From contig JAFAHO010000086.1 in assembly GCA_019237205.1 (NCBI GenBank), forward strand, positions 1 to 60,280: 60,280 nt of DNA, given 5' to 3'. This DNA comes from Hyphomicrobiales bacterium (GTDB lineage: Bacteria > Pseudomonadota > Alphaproteobacteria > Rhizobiales > Beijerinckiaceae). Numbering within the stretch: position 1 is the stretch's first letter; the number at the start of each line of letters is the position of its first letter. This document shows, piece after piece, positions 38,575 to 48,458 of the stretch. A program made the position numbers and the translations under genes. The notes under the pieces are model-generated. The model did not search any database, was not told the origin of the DNA, and saw nothing but the letters and a program-made list of their open reading frames with translations.

Positions 38575-40116
38575 TTACAGACGCCATAGATAAAGGGCAA
38601 TCAAGAAGAGGAGGAGAACAGCAGCCCACATCGCGACGCGCTCAGCGCGCCTTCGATTGGCTGGAGAGAATTCCGACTGGATCCGGGCGCTGGCGTCAAG
38701 CAGATTGGCGAACTCTTCCAGACGGCGCGGCGCCTCGGCGAGGAATCCGGCGACCGAGGAAAAGTTTCGCGCAATGTCTTCGATGCGCTCGCGCGGTCCG
38801 AGGTTTTCCGCGATCCACGCGCCGACCACCGGCTCCGACGTCGACCACATGTTCAGTTGCGGGTCGAGTTTTCGAGCAACGCCCTCTACGACCACCATCG
38901 TCTTCTGCAGCATCACCAGTTCGACCCGCGTTGTCATGTCGAACAGAGCGGTGATGTCGAAGAGCAGCGTCAGAAGCTTCGCCATCGAGATCTGATCGGC
39001 GGTGCGCGAATGGATCGGTTCTCCGATCGCCCTGATCGCCTGGGCGAAATCCTCGACCCGGTGCACGTGCGGGACATAGCCTGCCTCGAAATGGACCTCG
39101 GCGACGCGCTGGTAGTCTCGGCGGATGAAGCCAAACAGAATTTCGGCGAGGAACCGGCGTTCCTTGCGCCCGAGCCGCCCCATGATTCCGAAATCGACCG
39201 CGACGATGCGGCCATTCTCGTCGACGAAGAAATTTCCCTGATGCATATCGGCATGGAAAAACCCATCGCGGAGCGCGTGCCGCAAGAAGCTCTGGATCAG
39301 GGCCCTCGCCAGCTCCTTCGGGTCGAAGCCGAGCGCGGCGAGGCGCTCGGGATCTGCGAGGGGTACGCCGTCGATCCACTCCATCGTCATCACTTCGCGC
39401 GTCGTGCGATCCCAATCGACCGCCGGCGCGCGGATTTCGGGGTCCTCACGCGAATTCTCCGCGAATTCCGAGGCGGCGGCGGCCTCGAGCCGAAAATCCA
39501 TCTCCATGCGGACGGAGCGGGCCAGAGTGTCGACGACCTGGACCGGGCGCAGCCGCCGAACCTCGGGCCCAGTGCGCTCGGCCAGCCGCGCAGCGAAGAA
39601 CATGTCCGCCAGATCGCGCGCGAAACGCCGCTCGACGCCTGCGCGAAGAACCTTAACCGCGACGGCTTTTTCGCCTTCGTCCGTCCTGACCGAGGCGCGG
39701 TGCACCTGAGCGATCGAAGCCGCCGCGACCGGCTCCTCGAAGCTTGCGAAAAGGGTTCCGATTTTCGCGCCGAACGACGCCTCGATGATGCCAACGGCCA
39801 TTTCCCGACTCATCGGCGCCACCCGATCCTGCAGGCTCTCGAGTTCGATCGCAACTTTCGTTCCGACGATATCCGGCCGCGTCGACAGGAACTGCCCCAG
39901 CTTCACGTAGGAGGGGCCGAGCCGGTCGATGGCGCGGGAGAGGCCGGAGAGCCCTTCGACATTGCGCTTGGCGATCAGATTGGCGAGCGCGAGCGGCAGG
40001 CGGGCGACCGGCGGCAGGAGCATTGGATCGACGCCGACGAAGGCGCCCTCACGGGCGAAGACGAAACCGGCGCGCGCGAGCCTCAGGCTGTGGCCGAACG
40101 CCGCGAGAATCGACAT
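38575..40116 (-). CDS. ubiB: UbiB-family kinase-like protein
   Basis: Membrane-linked ADCK/ABC1-type atypical kinase needed for ubiquinone synthesis (513 residues). The invariant KxGQ motif is in GPSYVKLGQFLSTRPDI, the Ala-rich nucleotide loop in PVAAASIAQVHRASV, the catalytic Asp in FHADMHQGNFFVDENGRI and the metal Asp in VDFGIMGRL. Two C-terminal hydrophobic helices anchor it (VAMWAAVLLLFLIALYLW at the end). The ATG 3 bases after the ubiE stop is preferred over an overlapping TTG. Confidence 0.95.
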   Translation of the reverse strand: MSILAAFGHSLRLARAGFVFAREGAFVGVDPMLLPPVARLPLALANLIAKRNVEGLSGLSRAIDRLGPSYVKLGQFLSTRPDIVGTKVAIELESLQDRVAPMSREMAVGIIEASFGAKIGTLFASFEEPVAAASIAQVHRASVRTDEGEKAVAVKVLRAGVERRFARDLADMFFAARLAERTGPEVRRLRPVQVVDTLARSVRMEMDFRLEAAAASEFAENSREDPEIRAPAVDWDRTTREVMTMEWIDGVPLADPERLAALGFDPKELARALIQSFLRHALRDGFFHADMHQGNFFVDENGRIVAVDFGIMGRLGRKERRFLAEILFGFIRRDYQRVAEVHFEAGYVPHVHRVEDFAQAIRAIGEPIHSRTADQISMAKLLTLLFDITALFDMTTRVELVMLQKTMVVVEGVARKLDPQLNMWSTSEPVVGAWIAENLGPRERIEDIARNFSSVAGFLAEAPRRLEEFANLLDASARIQSEFSPANRRRAERVAMWAAVLLLFLIALYLWRL

Positions 40117-40119
40117 CAA

Positions 40120-40878
40120 TCAGAGCTTCCAGCCCGAGTGGATAGCGACGACTCCGCCGCTGAGGCGCGTATAGTCGACGCGGGCGAAGCCGGCGGCGGC
40201 GATCATCTCGGCGAAGAGGTCGGGCGAAGGAAACGTGCGGATCGACTCGACGAGATAGCGATAGGGCGCGCCGTCGCCGACGACGACCTTCCCCATCGCC
40301 GGGATGGCCGCAATGGAATAGGCGTCGTAAAGGCGGTCGAGTACGGGCAGATCGACGCGGGAGAATTCGAGGCAAAGGAAACGCCCGCCATGCTTCAGCA
40401 CCCGATAGGCTTCTGCAAGCGCCTTTTCGATGCGCGGCACATTGCGGATGCCGAAAGCGATCGTGTAGGCGTCGAACCGCCGATCCGGCTGAGGCAACGC
40501 CTCGGCATTGGCTTCAATAAAGGTCACCCGGTCGTCCAGGCGGCGTCTCCGCGCGCGTTCGGCGCCGACGCGCAGCATATCCGGGTTAATGTCGGCGACC
40601 GTCACCTTGGTCAGCGGGCCGCCCGCCCGCGCGACCCTGAAGGCGACGTCGCCCGTGCCGCCAGCCACGTCGAGATGGGCGAAGGGTCGCGAAGAAGAGG
40701 GATGCGCCTTGGCTACGAGGATATCCTTCCAGACGCGGTGCAGCCCGAACGACATCAGATCGTTCATCACGTCGTAGCGATCGGCCACCTTGTGGAACAC
40801 CTCGTCGACGAGGCCCTGCTTTTCGTCGATGCGAACCGCGCGTTCGCCGAAATGCGTTTTGTCGGACGCAACAGACAT
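40120..40878 (-). CDS. ubiE: Ubiquinone/menaquinone C-methyltransferase UbiE
   Basis: SAM-dependent methyltransferase of quinone ring synthesis (252 residues). The SAM motif [18 protein letters not shown] lies near residue 70, and the UbiE-specific [17 protein letters not shown] lies before it. Other typical segments are [21 protein letters not shown] and the C-terminal [13 protein letters not shown]. It begins the ubiE-ubiB pair and is 66 bases downstream of hisF. Confidence 0.96.
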   Translation of the reverse strand: MSVASDKTHFGERAVRIDEKQGLVDEVFHKVADRYDVMNDLMSFGLHRVWKDILVAKAHPSSSRPFAHLDVAGGTGDVAFRVARAGGPLTKVTVADINPDMLRVGAERARRRRLDDRVTFIEANAEALPQPDRRFDAYTIAFGIRNVPRIEKALAEAYRVLKHGGRFLCLEFSRVDLPVLDRLYDAYSIAAIPAMGKVVVGDGAPYRYLVESIRTFPSPDLFAEMIAAAGFARVDYTRLSGGVVAIHSGWKL

Positions 40879-40944
40879 CAGGGCTCTCCCCAGGAGGCCG
40901 GCGCAAGATCGGCGGCGGAAGCGGATAGCATAGACCGGCCGGGG

Positions 40945-41721
40945 TCAATCCATCCGCACGGGGATGCCGGCCTCGGCCATTCGCGCCTTCGCCTGCCGGA
41001 TTGTATATTCGCCGAAGTGGAAGATCGAAGCGGCCAGCACGGCGCTCGCGTGACCTAGCTTGACCCCGGCGACGAGGTGATCAAGATTGCCGACGCCGCC
41101 CGACGCGATGACGGGAATCGACACCGCATCCGCGACAGCACGCGTGAGTTCGAGATCGAACCCCTGCTTCGATCCGTCCCGATCCATCGAGGTCAGAAGG
41201 ATTTCGCCCGCGCCGAGTTCGGCAGCCTCGCGGGCGTAGCCGATCGCCTCGATGCCGGTCGGGCGCCGCCCGCCGTGGGTGAAGACTTCCCATCGCGGCG
41301 GCTCGCCTGGCGCCGAGACCCGTTTGGCGTCGATCGCGACCACGACGCACTGGCTGCCGAACTTCTCCGCCGCCTGGCGCACGAACCCGCGGTCGGCGAC
41401 GGCGGCCGAATTGATCGAGGCCTTGTCGGCGCCGGCGAGCAGGAGGTTGCGGATGTCGTCGGTGGTGCGGACGCCCCCGCCGACCGTCAGTGGCATGAAA
41501 CAGACTTCCGCCGTGCGCCTCACCACGTCGAGCAGGATTCCGCGGTCTTCGTGGCTCGCGGTGATGTCAAGAAAGCAGAGCTCGTCCGCGCCGGCGCGAT
41601 CGTAGGCAATCGCGCTTTCGACCGGATCGCCCGCGTCGCGCAAATTGACGAAGTTGACGCCCTTGACCACGCGCCCGTCCTTGACGTCGAGGCAGGGAAT
41701 GACGCGCGCCTTGAGGGTCAT
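40945..41721 (-). CDS. hisF: Imidazole glycerol phosphate synthase cyclase subunit
   Basis: TIM-barrel cyclase (258 residues) that uses ammonia from HisH to make the imidazole ring. It begins [20 protein letters not shown] with the catalytic Asp of CLDV, then ITASHEDRG and [20 protein letters not shown], and ends with the second Asp barrel segment [14 protein letters not shown]. Its start overlaps the stop of an unknown small gene by 4 bases (ATGA). No hisE follows, unlike in many related his operons. Confidence 0.97.
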   Translation of the reverse strand: MTLKARVIPCLDVKDGRVVKGVNFVNLRDAGDPVESAIAYDRAGADELCFLDITASHEDRGILLDVVRRTAEVCFMPLTVGGGVRTTDDIRNLLLAGADKASINSAAVADRGFVRQAAEKFGSQCVVVAIDAKRVSAPGEPPRWEVFTHGGRRPTGIEAIGYAREAAELGAGEILLTSMDRDGSKQGFDLELTRAVADAVSIPVIASGGVGNLDHLVAGVKLGHASAVLAASIFHFGEYTIRQAKARMAEAGIPVRMD

Positions 41722-42005
41722 TCGGCGGCGGCGGGGAGAGCGGCCGGCTTGAAGAAATCCCAGAAAGAGCCGAACATTCTCCCCGCAGCGGGCGAGGAAG
41801 TGATATCCGTCACGAAATGCAGTCGCGATCCTGCAAACGGGAGAAATTTGTCGGACACATCAAATGCGTCGAGGGCGGTCCTAAGAAAGCACACGTGATC
41901 ATTGAGCGTGTAGATCTGTGCTCCCGGATCGAGAGCCTCGACGAAAGCTTGAAGATCGAGCGCGTCGCCATTGCCGTCGCCGAATACAAGCAGAAGTCTG
42001 TTCAT
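41718..42005 (-). CDS. Small unknown protein inside the his operon
   Basis: A 95-residue soluble protein, not recognised as a named family. It starts with a beta-strand-like [14 protein letters not shown], then a helix ([19 protein letters not shown]), a [19 protein letters not shown] stretch and ends [15 protein letters not shown]. It recalls small proteins of the form M-(N/K)-x-L-L-(I/V)-F that model as a ferredoxin-like fold with a (D/N)-x-(A/C)-x-(F/Y) core, often of unknown role. A GGAG ribosome-binding site precedes the ATG. It overlaps hisF by 4 bases and the upstream membrane-protein frame by about 107. Confidence 0.6.
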   Translation of the reverse strand: MNRLLLVFGDGNGDALDLQAFVEALDPGAQIYTLNDHVCFLRTALDAFDVSDKFLPFAGSRLHFVTDITSSPAAGRMFGSFWDFFKPAALPAAAE

Positions 42006-42384
42006 CGCGCGTCTCCATGGTCGAAACCACTCGGCAATTTTTCCGTTTGGAGGGTTCCTGCGCCGGGTCTACAGTTTCAGCATTGACCCCCTGTTGATAC
42101 TTTAACTGCAGCGCGCGTTCTTTGAGGATAAATTCTTCGGATTGAAGCCGGTCCCGATCCAGGAAAAAATATAGGAAGTAGGCTACGAGCGCCGCAAGGA
42201 TCGGCAGTGCGCCTAGACCGGCGAACAGATACTTTGGCGTCAGATGGTCGCGAAATGCGTAGGCGGCTATCCAGCAGATCGATGCGGATGTGGGAGACAG
42301 CCAGAGACGCGGATTCATCGCGTTCCTGACGCGAATCACTCCAGCTCGGTCGATCGCACTCTTGATAACTTCGTCGATTCTCAT
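41899..42384 (-). CDS. Small two-helix membrane protein inside the his operon
   Basis: An open frame of 161 residues. The part that looks genuine is about 1-115: a short amphipathic start [20 protein letters not shown], a [21 protein letters not shown] segment, a second hydrophobic helix [24 protein letters not shown], and a charged tail [20 protein letters not shown]. The end is basic and low in similarity, and runs in a different frame over the next gene, so the true C-terminus is uncertain. Its ATG overlaps the hisA stop (ATGA). I recall similar (P/D)(D/R)(R/K)LQSE(E/D)-type membrane proteins with unknown function but cannot name a family. Confidence 0.6.
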   Translation of the reverse strand: MRIDEVIKSAIDRAGVIRVRNAMNPRLWLSPTSASICWIAAYAFRDHLTPKYLFAGLGALPILAALVAYFLYFFLDRDRLQSEEFILKERALQLKYQQGVNAETVDPAQEPSKRKNCRVVSTMETRDEQTSACIRRRQWRRARSSSFRRGSRSGSTDLHAQ

Positions 42385-43118
42385 GCGACGGCTCGCGAGC
42401 GGATCAGGGCCAGCGCCTCGCGAGGATCGAGCCGCCCGTCGTAGAGCGCGCGGCCGGTGATTGCGCCAGCGAGACGGGCGCAATCGGGCTCGGTCAGCCG
42501 CCGGACGTCCTCGATCGAAGCAAGGCCGCCCGAGGCGATGACCGGGATCGCGAGCGCCTCGGCCAGCGCGATCGTGCTGGCGATATTGAGCCCGGTAAGC
42601 GCGCCGTCGCGCGAAATGTCGGTGTAAATGATGGCCGCAACGCCCGCATCCTCGAAACGGCGGCCGAGATCGGGCGCCGAAATGTTGGAGGTCTTGGCCC
42701 AGCCCTCGACCGCGACGCGTCCCTCATGCGCATCGATGCCGACCGCGATTCGGCCAGGATAGAGCCGCGCTGCCTCCCGCACGAAGTCGGGGTCGTGCAC
42801 CGCGGCAGTGCCGATGATGACGCGCGTGACGCCGCTCTCCAGCCAGCCGCGCACCGTCTTCATGTCGCGCACGCCGCCGCCGAGCTGCATCTTCACCGTG
42901 ACCGCGGAAAGGATACGCCTAACCGCGTCGGCGTTGACGGGCTCGCCCGCGAACGCGCCGTCGAGATCGACGACATGGAGATATTCGAATCCCTGCTCGG
43001 CGAACGCCCTCGCCTGCGCGGCGGGGTCTGTGCTGAAGACGGTCGCCTGCGCCATGTCGCCGCGCAGAAGCCGGACGCATTCGCCGTTCTTCAAGTCGAT
43101 GGCCGGAAAGAGAATCAC
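42381..43118 (-). CDS. hisA: Phosphoribosylformimino-AICAR phosphate isomerase
   Basis: TIM-barrel isomerase of histidine synthesis (245 residues). With the GTG start at 43118 it begins [20 protein letters not shown], where the catalytic Asp lies in AIDLK; the second catalytic Asp is in [12 protein letters not shown]. The GTG overlaps the hisH stop by 4 bases, which is why it is preferred to a GTG 9 bases upstream. It precedes the two unknown genes instead of abutting hisF. Confidence 0.95.
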   Translation of the reverse strand: MILFPAIDLKNGECVRLLRGDMAQATVFSTDPAAQARAFAEQGFEYLHVVDLDGAFAGEPVNADAVRRILSAVTVKMQLGGGVRDMKTVRGWLESGVTRVIIGTAAVHDPDFVREAARLYPGRIAVGIDAHEGRVAVEGWAKTSNISAPDLGRRFEDAGVAAIIYTDISRDGALTGLNIASTIALAEALAIPVIASGGLASIEDVRRLTEPDCARLAGAITGRALYDGRLDPREALALIRSRAVA

Positions 43119-43765
43119 GGCCGCCACTTAAGGAAATTGGCGATCAGCACGAGGCCGAGCGTCTGGCTCTTCTCGGGGTGGAACTGCGTACCGACGATAT
43201 TGTCGCGCGCAACGACCGCCGTCAGCGGACCGCCGTAGTCGGCGGTTGCGACGACGGTCTCGCGGCTCGCCGCATAGAGCTGGTAGGAGTGGACGAAATA
43301 AGCATGCAGGCCGTCGGGCCCGGTCCGGAGGCCGGCGAAGAGGGCATGAGGGCGGTTCACGTCGAGCGTGTTCCAACCCATGTGGGGAATCTTGAGCGCT
43401 GGATCGTTTGGGTTGATCGGCGCGACGTCGCCCTCGATCCAGTTCAAGCCCTGGACGACTTCATGCTCGAGCCCGCGGCTCGCGAGCAGTTGCGCGCCGA
43501 CACAGATTCCGAGGAACGGTTTGCCCTCTCTCAGCACCGCCTCTTCCAGCGCAGCGACCATGCCAGGGACGCGATCGAGCCCGCGCCGGCAGTCGGCGAA
43601 GGCGCCGACGCCCGGCAGCACCACGTGGTCGGCGGCGCATAGGTCTTCGGGTCGTGACGTGACCTTGACCTCGCAGCTCATGCCAGCCTCGCGCGCGGCG
43701 CGCTCGAATGCCTTCTGGGCTGAATGAAGGTTGCCCGAGCCGTAGTCGATGATGGCGACGGTCAT
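43115..43765 (-). CDS. hisH: Imidazole glycerol phosphate synthase glutaminase subunit
   Basis: Class I glutamine amidotransferase that delivers ammonia to HisF (216 residues). The nucleophilic Cys is in [15 protein letters not shown], with the His and Glu of the triad in [14 protein letters not shown]. It begins [15 protein letters not shown]. It overlaps hisA by 4 bases and follows hisB after 10 bases. Confidence 0.96.
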   Translation of the reverse strand: MTVAIIDYGSGNLHSAQKAFERAAREAGMSCEVKVTSRPEDLCAADHVVLPGVGAFADCRRGLDRVPGMVAALEEAVLREGKPFLGICVGAQLLASRGLEHEVVQGLNWIEGDVAPINPNDPALKIPHMGWNTLDVNRPHALFAGLRTGPDGLHAYFVHSYQLYAASRETVVATADYGGPLTAVVARDNIVGTQFHPEKSQTLGLVLIANFLKWRP

Positions 43766-43775
43766 CGTAAGCCGC

Positions 43776-44363
43776 CTAGAGGGCGCCCTTCGTCGAGGGC
43801 ACCTCACCGGCCTGACGCGGATCGATGGCGAGGGCCGCCTTCAGCGCCCGCGCCACGCCCTTGAAGCTCGCTTCGGCGATGTGGTGGCTGTTTGTGCCGT
43901 ACAGCGTCTCGATGTGCAGCGTAAGACCCGCGTTGCCGGCGAAGGCCTGGAAGAACTCGCGCACGAGCTGCGTATCGAACGAGCCGATCCGCTCGGTCGG
44001 GAATTCGGTGCGGAAAACAAGGAACGGCCGCCCCGACACGTCGAGCGCTACTCGCGTCAGGGTCTCGTCCATGGGCAGGAGGCAGTCGGCGTAGCGGGTC
44101 AGCCCCCGCTTGTCGGCGAGCGCCTTGGCCAACGCCTGGCCGAGCGCGATGCCGACGTCTTCAACCGTGTGGTGATCGTCGATGTGGCGATCGCCCTCGG
44201 CGCGGATGGTCAAATCGAAAAGCGAATGGCGCGCCAGCTGGTCGAGCATATGGTCGAAGAAGCCGACGCCGGTCGAAATGTCGGACGCGCCCGATCCATC
44301 GAGGTCGATAGCGACCTCGATACTCGTCTCCGTGGTTTTGCGTATGACGGCGCCCTTGCGCAC
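43776..44363 (-). CDS. hisB: Imidazoleglycerol-phosphate dehydratase
   Basis: Mn-dependent dehydratase (195 residues, the normal length with the GTG start used here). It contains the [14 protein letters not shown] metal motif and the second [17 protein letters not shown], followed by the mirrored [14 protein letters not shown]. An upstream ATG would add about 19 unrelated residues. As the first gene of the his run it would carry the operon promoter, which lies in the gap to its right. Confidence 0.95.
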   Translation of the reverse strand: MRKGAVIRKTTETSIEVAIDLDGSGASDISTGVGFFDHMLDQLARHSLFDLTIRAEGDRHIDDHHTVEDVGIALGQALAKALADKRGLTRYADCLLPMDETLTRVALDVSGRPFLVFRTEFPTERIGSFDTQLVREFFQAFAGNAGLTLHIETLYGTNSHHIAEASFKGVARALKAALAIDPRQAGEVPSTKGAL

Positions 44364-44977
44364 GACGATTCGAGCCTCGATGAATTTTGCCTGATAGCAA
44401 GCCACAGGCCGCTTGGCCACCTGCCGCAGGCCCGGAAGTCGCGGAGGCTTGAGCCGGGCTGTCTCTTTCCATCGCCGTTTCGAGCGATTTCAAAAGCTTG
44501 CAGCGGCTTTTTCGTCGCACCATCGCACCCGCTGGCGCGCCGACGCTCCCAAGACACGGAAGGAATTCCAAGCCCGGCGCGCGACGGAGTAAGGTACTTC
44601 AAAAGGTTAGCCCACGCTCGCACGCTCGCCGCTCCTTCTGCATATATACTGCGTACAACTGTATGATGTGGTCCGGCCGTTTGTGCGCGTGCAGTCGATC
44701 TTGGCACGATCGATGAGGTCATCCTAACACAGTTTTCGATTTTCCCAAAGCAGTTGTTCGTCTCGACTGGCAATTCGAGCGACTTGCCTTTGAGGCGGCA
44801 TGTAAGCCCTCTCGGCCCGCTCCGATGGCCGAGGCAAAAGTTCGCCCGCCTTCGCCTATCCGGACGGCGCGGTTTCGATCTCGGACGGGACGATTGGGGG
44901 CGTCGCTTCGTTCGGGCGGTCAATTCTCGGCCACGCACGCACTCTTAGGGGACGGGGTCGGCCCAACGCCGATTGCG
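44364..44977. other. Intergenic stretch upstream of hisB, no gene found
   Basis: About 600 bases between hisB and the small membrane protein, both on the minus strand. It is more AT-rich in the middle (around 44,590-44,760) than its surroundings. Open frames here have neither similarity nor a ribosome-binding site. It must hold the hisB promoter, but I cannot point to a clear one. Confidence 0.5.
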
Positions 44978-45217
44978 CTAGCTCTCCGCCAGCGCCGCCC
45001 GCCGCCATTCGACAGCGGCAAGCGAGAAGATCGCTATCGAAAGAAAGCACAATCCGACGACGATCATCCGCTCGACCGAACCGTCATGTTGATCGGGATC
45101 CCAGCCGGAGACCGCCTCGATCCAGTCCGGGAAGACTGGCGTGATGAGTCCCAACAAGCCGGTGAACGAGGCCAGGACGATTTCGGACCAAAACCGCCGC
45201 GAAAGATTTTTTCTCAA
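44978..45217 (-). CDS. Small two-helix membrane protein
   Basis: A 79-residue protein with two hydrophobic helices, about 12-30 (EIVLASFTGLLGLITPVFPDW) and 50-68 (RMIVVGLCFLSIAIFSLAAV), joined by a WIEAVSGWDPDQHDGSVE loop. The PDWIEA-x-x-x-x-DPD-x-x-x-GS-x-E pattern is one I associate with small unknown proteins of alphaproteobacteria. The TTG start is supported by a perfect GGAGG site seven bases upstream. It is separated from its left neighbours by the hisB gap. Confidence 0.65.
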   Translation of the reverse strand: MRKNLSRRFWSEIVLASFTGLLGLITPVFPDWIEAVSGWDPDQHDGSVERMIVVGLCFLSIAIFSLAAVEWRRAALAES

Positions 45218-45268
45218 GCTGAAACCTCCGTCACATTTTGGCGAAGCGCCCGCTCTTCGCGGACCGCG

Positions 45269-47707
45269 TCACTCCCCTTTTCGATCCTCGTCATCGTCGT
45301 CGCAGCACGGGTAGCCCTGACGGCAGGAGGAATGCTTGTCGCAACAATTCTTGCGGCAATCGTCGCAATCTTCCTTGCCGCAACCCTCTTTGCAGCCGCA
45401 CTCCCAAATCGTGTAGGCGAGCGCCTCGACGATCTTGACGGGCGTCGCGGGGTCGTCGCTTTCGATCACCAGTTCGCAGGCGCGGGCCACCTTTTCGGTG
45501 GCATGATACTGGATGACGACCGGCAGGCACGAGCCGGGGCGCAATTTTGCCGGGAACGGATTATGCAGCAGCTTCCAGTGGCGGCTCTTGCGCTTGAAAT
45601 GCACGCTGGTCACGTTGAGGGCGCAGTCGCCCACATTGCAGACAGAGAGGATGCGGTCCGCGCAACAGCAGGCGTTGACGCCGCCAAAGGTCGTCGAGCC
45701 GGCGACGGCAAGCTTGCCCGGAGGCGCGTCCCCAGACACTCGCACATTGTGCGGCGAGGCGGGGTCGCTGCTCGTCACCGTGATCACGCCGGCTGCTGGT
45801 CCGAAGCCCGCCGGGGCGAAGCGGATAGGCAAGGCGAGCGAGTCGCCGGGGCCTATCAATAACGGGAGTGACAGGACTTCCGGCGCCATGAACGCCGAGG
45901 ACGACGACGTGACGGCGGACACGGTCACCGGGCAGCGGCCGCTATTGTTGAGCAGGAGCGGTTCGTCGACGAAGCTGCCGACGCAGACCGCGCCGAAGTT
46001 GCCGCTACTGGCGATGGCGAGGCTGAGGCGCGGGGCTGGCGCATCCCCAGAAACCCGCACGATGTGCGGCGAGGCGGGGTCATTGCTCGTTATCGTGATG
46101 GCGCCGGCGTGCGGCCCGAGGCTCGTCGGGGCGAAGCGAATCGGAATATCGATTGCGTCGCCGACGCCGAGCTTGATCGGGTATGAGAGCACGCTCGGGG
46201 ACTGGAAGTCGGGCGGGGCCGCAACGATCCCGGTTATTAACAGCTCGCCGCTGCCGCCGTTGTCGATCGTCAGCTCCTCATCGGCGAAAGAGCCGAGACA
46301 GACGCGGCCGAAATTGCCGGCGTCCGCAATGGCGGTGACGACCCGGCCCACTCCGGGCGCCACCTTGAAGACAAACGGGTCGATGGAGACGGACACGGGA
46401 TTGTTGCTGAGGTCCAGCAGCGTCTTGGTCGCGAAGTTGGCGTTGCGCTGGTAGGTGACGCCGCTCGGGAAGTTGGCCTTGTCGGGAGTGTTGTTGGCGG
46501 TGAAGACGCCATAAAAGGACTGGCCGACTGCCGACATCGACAGATAGTCGCCCAAATACGGATCGAAGGCTTTTCCCGGCGATCCGGCGGGCGTGTTGGC
46601 GAGGATGTAGCTGGTTATCGAAGCGAAGTCGTCGGTGGTTAGCTCCAGCGTCGTCTGCCATTTCTGGTTGGAGCTGGGTCCGGTGACGAGCTGGTAGAGG
46701 AAACCGAGGCGGCTCTTGCTGTTGACCGCGAGGGCCGGGTTGGTCCCATTGTTGATCGTGCGTATCGGCGCCGACCAGTTCGCTCCGGAATTGGTCGATT
46801 TGACGACATAAAGCGTGTACGTGCCGCCCTGGAAGTCGCCCCAGCACACGTAGACGATGGCGCTGTTGTTTGGATCGACTGCGATGGCGAGGTCGCCGTT
46901 GACGCGCTCCTGCCCGATATAGAGTCCCGAGGGGAGCGAGGGCAGGTTGACGGTCGTGCTGAGGCGAATGCCCGGCTTCCCGTCGGTGTCAATCAGGGCC
47001 TGGAACGGCGGAGCGCTGCTCCCCCAGTTGTCGTCGCGTGCGACGACGACATCCCAGGCCGGGCTGATATCGGAGTAGTAGACCGCATAGATGGTCCCGT
47101 TCGGATGGATGGCGGTGCGGGTCTGCGGCCAGTCGCGCGACGCGCTGCGATTCTCGAGCGTGATCGTGCTGGTGGTGACCGCCGCCACGCCGGCGTTGAG
47201 CGAGAGGTCGAGGATCGAGGGAATGTTGCCTGGCGCATGGTTGTTGCTGCCGACATAGATGCGGTCCTGGCCGGCGCCGGGCCCGCTCGGCACCGTCATC
47301 GCTTCGACGAACGGCTGGTCGTCGTTGGTCCGGTTCGCCAGCACGGTCATCGTCGTCGCGCCGGAGAAGTCGTTGGTCCGCAGAATGTCGAAATTCATCA
47401 AGGCGTAATTGCTGGAGCCCCAGAGCACGCCGCCGTAGAGAAATCCGCTGGTCGTCGCGAAGCGCATCGTCTGATCGAGAACCGGCGTGCCGGCGATGAG
47501 GTCCTTCAGCGCCCAGGTCAGGCCGCCGTCGTTCGAATAGAACACCGGCGAGTTCGTGGGGCTCGCGCTTGGGCTCGGCGTGAAAGTGGTCGCCACCATT
47601 TCCAGCGTATTGGCCGGATTGACGGCCAGATTGGCCTCGCAGTCCTGGTTGGTCTCAGCGCTAGACAGGTTGGGGATGATATTGATGAGGCTAACGCTGT
47701 CGGTCAT
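45269..47707 (-). CDS. Large propeller and choice-of-anchor-D protein with Cys-rich tail
   Basis: An 812-residue protein. The N-terminal half (about 20-430) shows sialidase/BNR-type propeller motifs, for example VFYSNDGGLTW and VKSTNSGANWSAPIRTI. Two full copies of a roughly 105-residue choice-of-anchor-D (Ig-like) module follow (GNFGRVCLGSFADEELTI and GNFGAVCVGSFVDEPLLL, each ending ITSNDPASPHIVRVSGDA or similar), then a third variant with ACCCADRILSVCNVGDC. The last 45 residues are extremely Cys-rich and acidic (ECGCKEGCGKEDCDDCRKNC, ending DDDDEDRKGE). No signal peptide is visible. It overlaps the next gene upstream by 17 bases; a GGGGAGG site precedes the ATG. Confidence 0.75.
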   Translation of the reverse strand: MTDSVSLINIIPNLSSAETNQDCEANLAVNPANTLEMVATTFTPSPSASPTNSPVFYSNDGGLTWALKDLIAGTPVLDQTMRFATTSGFLYGGVLWGSSNYALMNFDILRTNDFSGATTMTVLANRTNDDQPFVEAMTVPSGPGAGQDRIYVGSNNHAPGNIPSILDLSLNAGVAAVTTSTITLENRSASRDWPQTRTAIHPNGTIYAVYYSDISPAWDVVVARDDNWGSSAPPFQALIDTDGKPGIRLSTTVNLPSLPSGLYIGQERVNGDLAIAVDPNNSAIVYVCWGDFQGGTYTLYVVKSTNSGANWSAPIRTINNGTNPALAVNSKSRLGFLYQLVTGPSSNQKWQTTLELTTDDFASITSYILANTPAGSPGKAFDPYLGDYLSMSAVGQSFYGVFTANNTPDKANFPSGVTYQRNANFATKTLLDLSNNPVSVSIDPFVFKVAPGVGRVVTAIADAGNFGRVCLGSFADEELTIDNGGSGELLITGIVAAPPDFQSPSVLSYPIKLGVGDAIDIPIRFAPTSLGPHAGAITITSNDPASPHIVRVSGDAPAPRLSLAIASSGNFGAVCVGSFVDEPLLLNNSGRCPVTVSAVTSSSSAFMAPEVLSLPLLIGPGDSLALPIRFAPAGFGPAAGVITVTSSDPASPHNVRVSGDAPPGKLAVAGSTTFGGVNACCCADRILSVCNVGDCALNVTSVHFKRKSRHWKLLHNPFPAKLRPGSCLPVVIQYHATEKVARACELVIESDDPATPVKIVEALAYTIWECGCKEGCGKEDCDDCRKNCCDKHSSCRQGYPCCDDDDEDRKGE

Positions 47708-48458
47708 TTCTGCGGCCTCCCCTGCCCTCGCCGAGCATGCCTTCGACCTCGGCGATCCGCTCCATCGGTAGAAAATCAAGCGGGTCTGTCGCCTGGAAGG
47801 CGGTGGGCGGCGCCTCGTCTGCGAATTCGTTTTCGCGCGCGCGACGCAGAAGGAATATGCCGCTCGCGCCGGGGTGGAGCTTCGGCGACTTGAACCAGGC
47901 TATGTCGATGCTGCTCGCGAACAGCACTTCAAGCTTGCCGGCGGGCTTGCGTCCCTTCAGGACGGATTTCACCACGACGCGGGCGAGCTGCAAGATCGGA
48001 TCGTGCTCCCCCTTCGGCGATCGGGCGCTCTCGGTCGGCTCGCTTTCGGCCACGTCCCCCGTCACGATCAGCTCCGCCCCCGCGATCCGCTCGCGCAATG
48101 GTCGCTCGTCTTCCTCCCCGATCGCCTCTGCGACCTCGCGAGAGGTCTGATCGGAGGCCTCGACATGGTCGATCTCGCGCAGCAGAAGTTGCTGGCCGAG
48201 CGAGATGCATTCGGTGAACAGGATCAGGCTGCGCGACTGCCGCACGGCGTCCGCGCGCCTGGTTATCACGAAGGCTTCCCGCCCAGCGAGACCGCGAAGC
48301 ACCGGCGTGCTGCGCAACACGTGCTCGATCCGCACCGCGACGATCTCTCCCGCCTCCGGCGGAATGGGCGGCGTTTCGCCCTTCCAATGGTGCTCGCCGC
48401 CGCCCCGGAAGATGAATCCCGCCGCTGCGACCAAACGTCTGATGCCTTCGGCGTCCAT
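47691..48458 (-). CDS. Unknown protein, partner of the propeller protein
   Basis: A 255-residue soluble protein that I do not recognise. It starts MDAEGIRRLVAAAGFIFRGG and contains ILFTECISLGQQLLLREIDH, LIVTGDVAESEP and AWFKSPKLHPGASGIFLLRR, a composition with many acidic residues. The ATG follows an AAGGAGC site. The gene overlaps the propeller protein by 17 bases, so the two are coexpressed and translated in a coupled way; a role in the same process is inference. The OB-like beta pattern in residues 40-130 (VAVRIEHVLR, GREAFVITRRA) is only a guess. Confidence 0.65.
   Translation of the reverse strand: MDAEGIRRLVAAAGFIFRGGGEHHWKGETPPIPPEAGEIVAVRIEHVLRSTPVLRGLAGREAFVITRRADAVRQSRSLILFTECISLGQQLLLREIDHVEASDQTSREVAEAIGEEDERPLRERIAGAELIVTGDVAESEPTESARSPKGEHDPILQLARVVVKSVLKGRKPAGKLEVLFASSIDIAWFKSPKLHPGASGIFLLRRARENEFADEAPPTAFQATDPLDFLPMERIAEVEGMLGEGRGGRRNDRQR

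Noticed and set aside
44498-44716. 72-codon frame upstream of hisB
   Set aside because: No ribosome-binding site, no similarity and an odd composition; left as intergenic.
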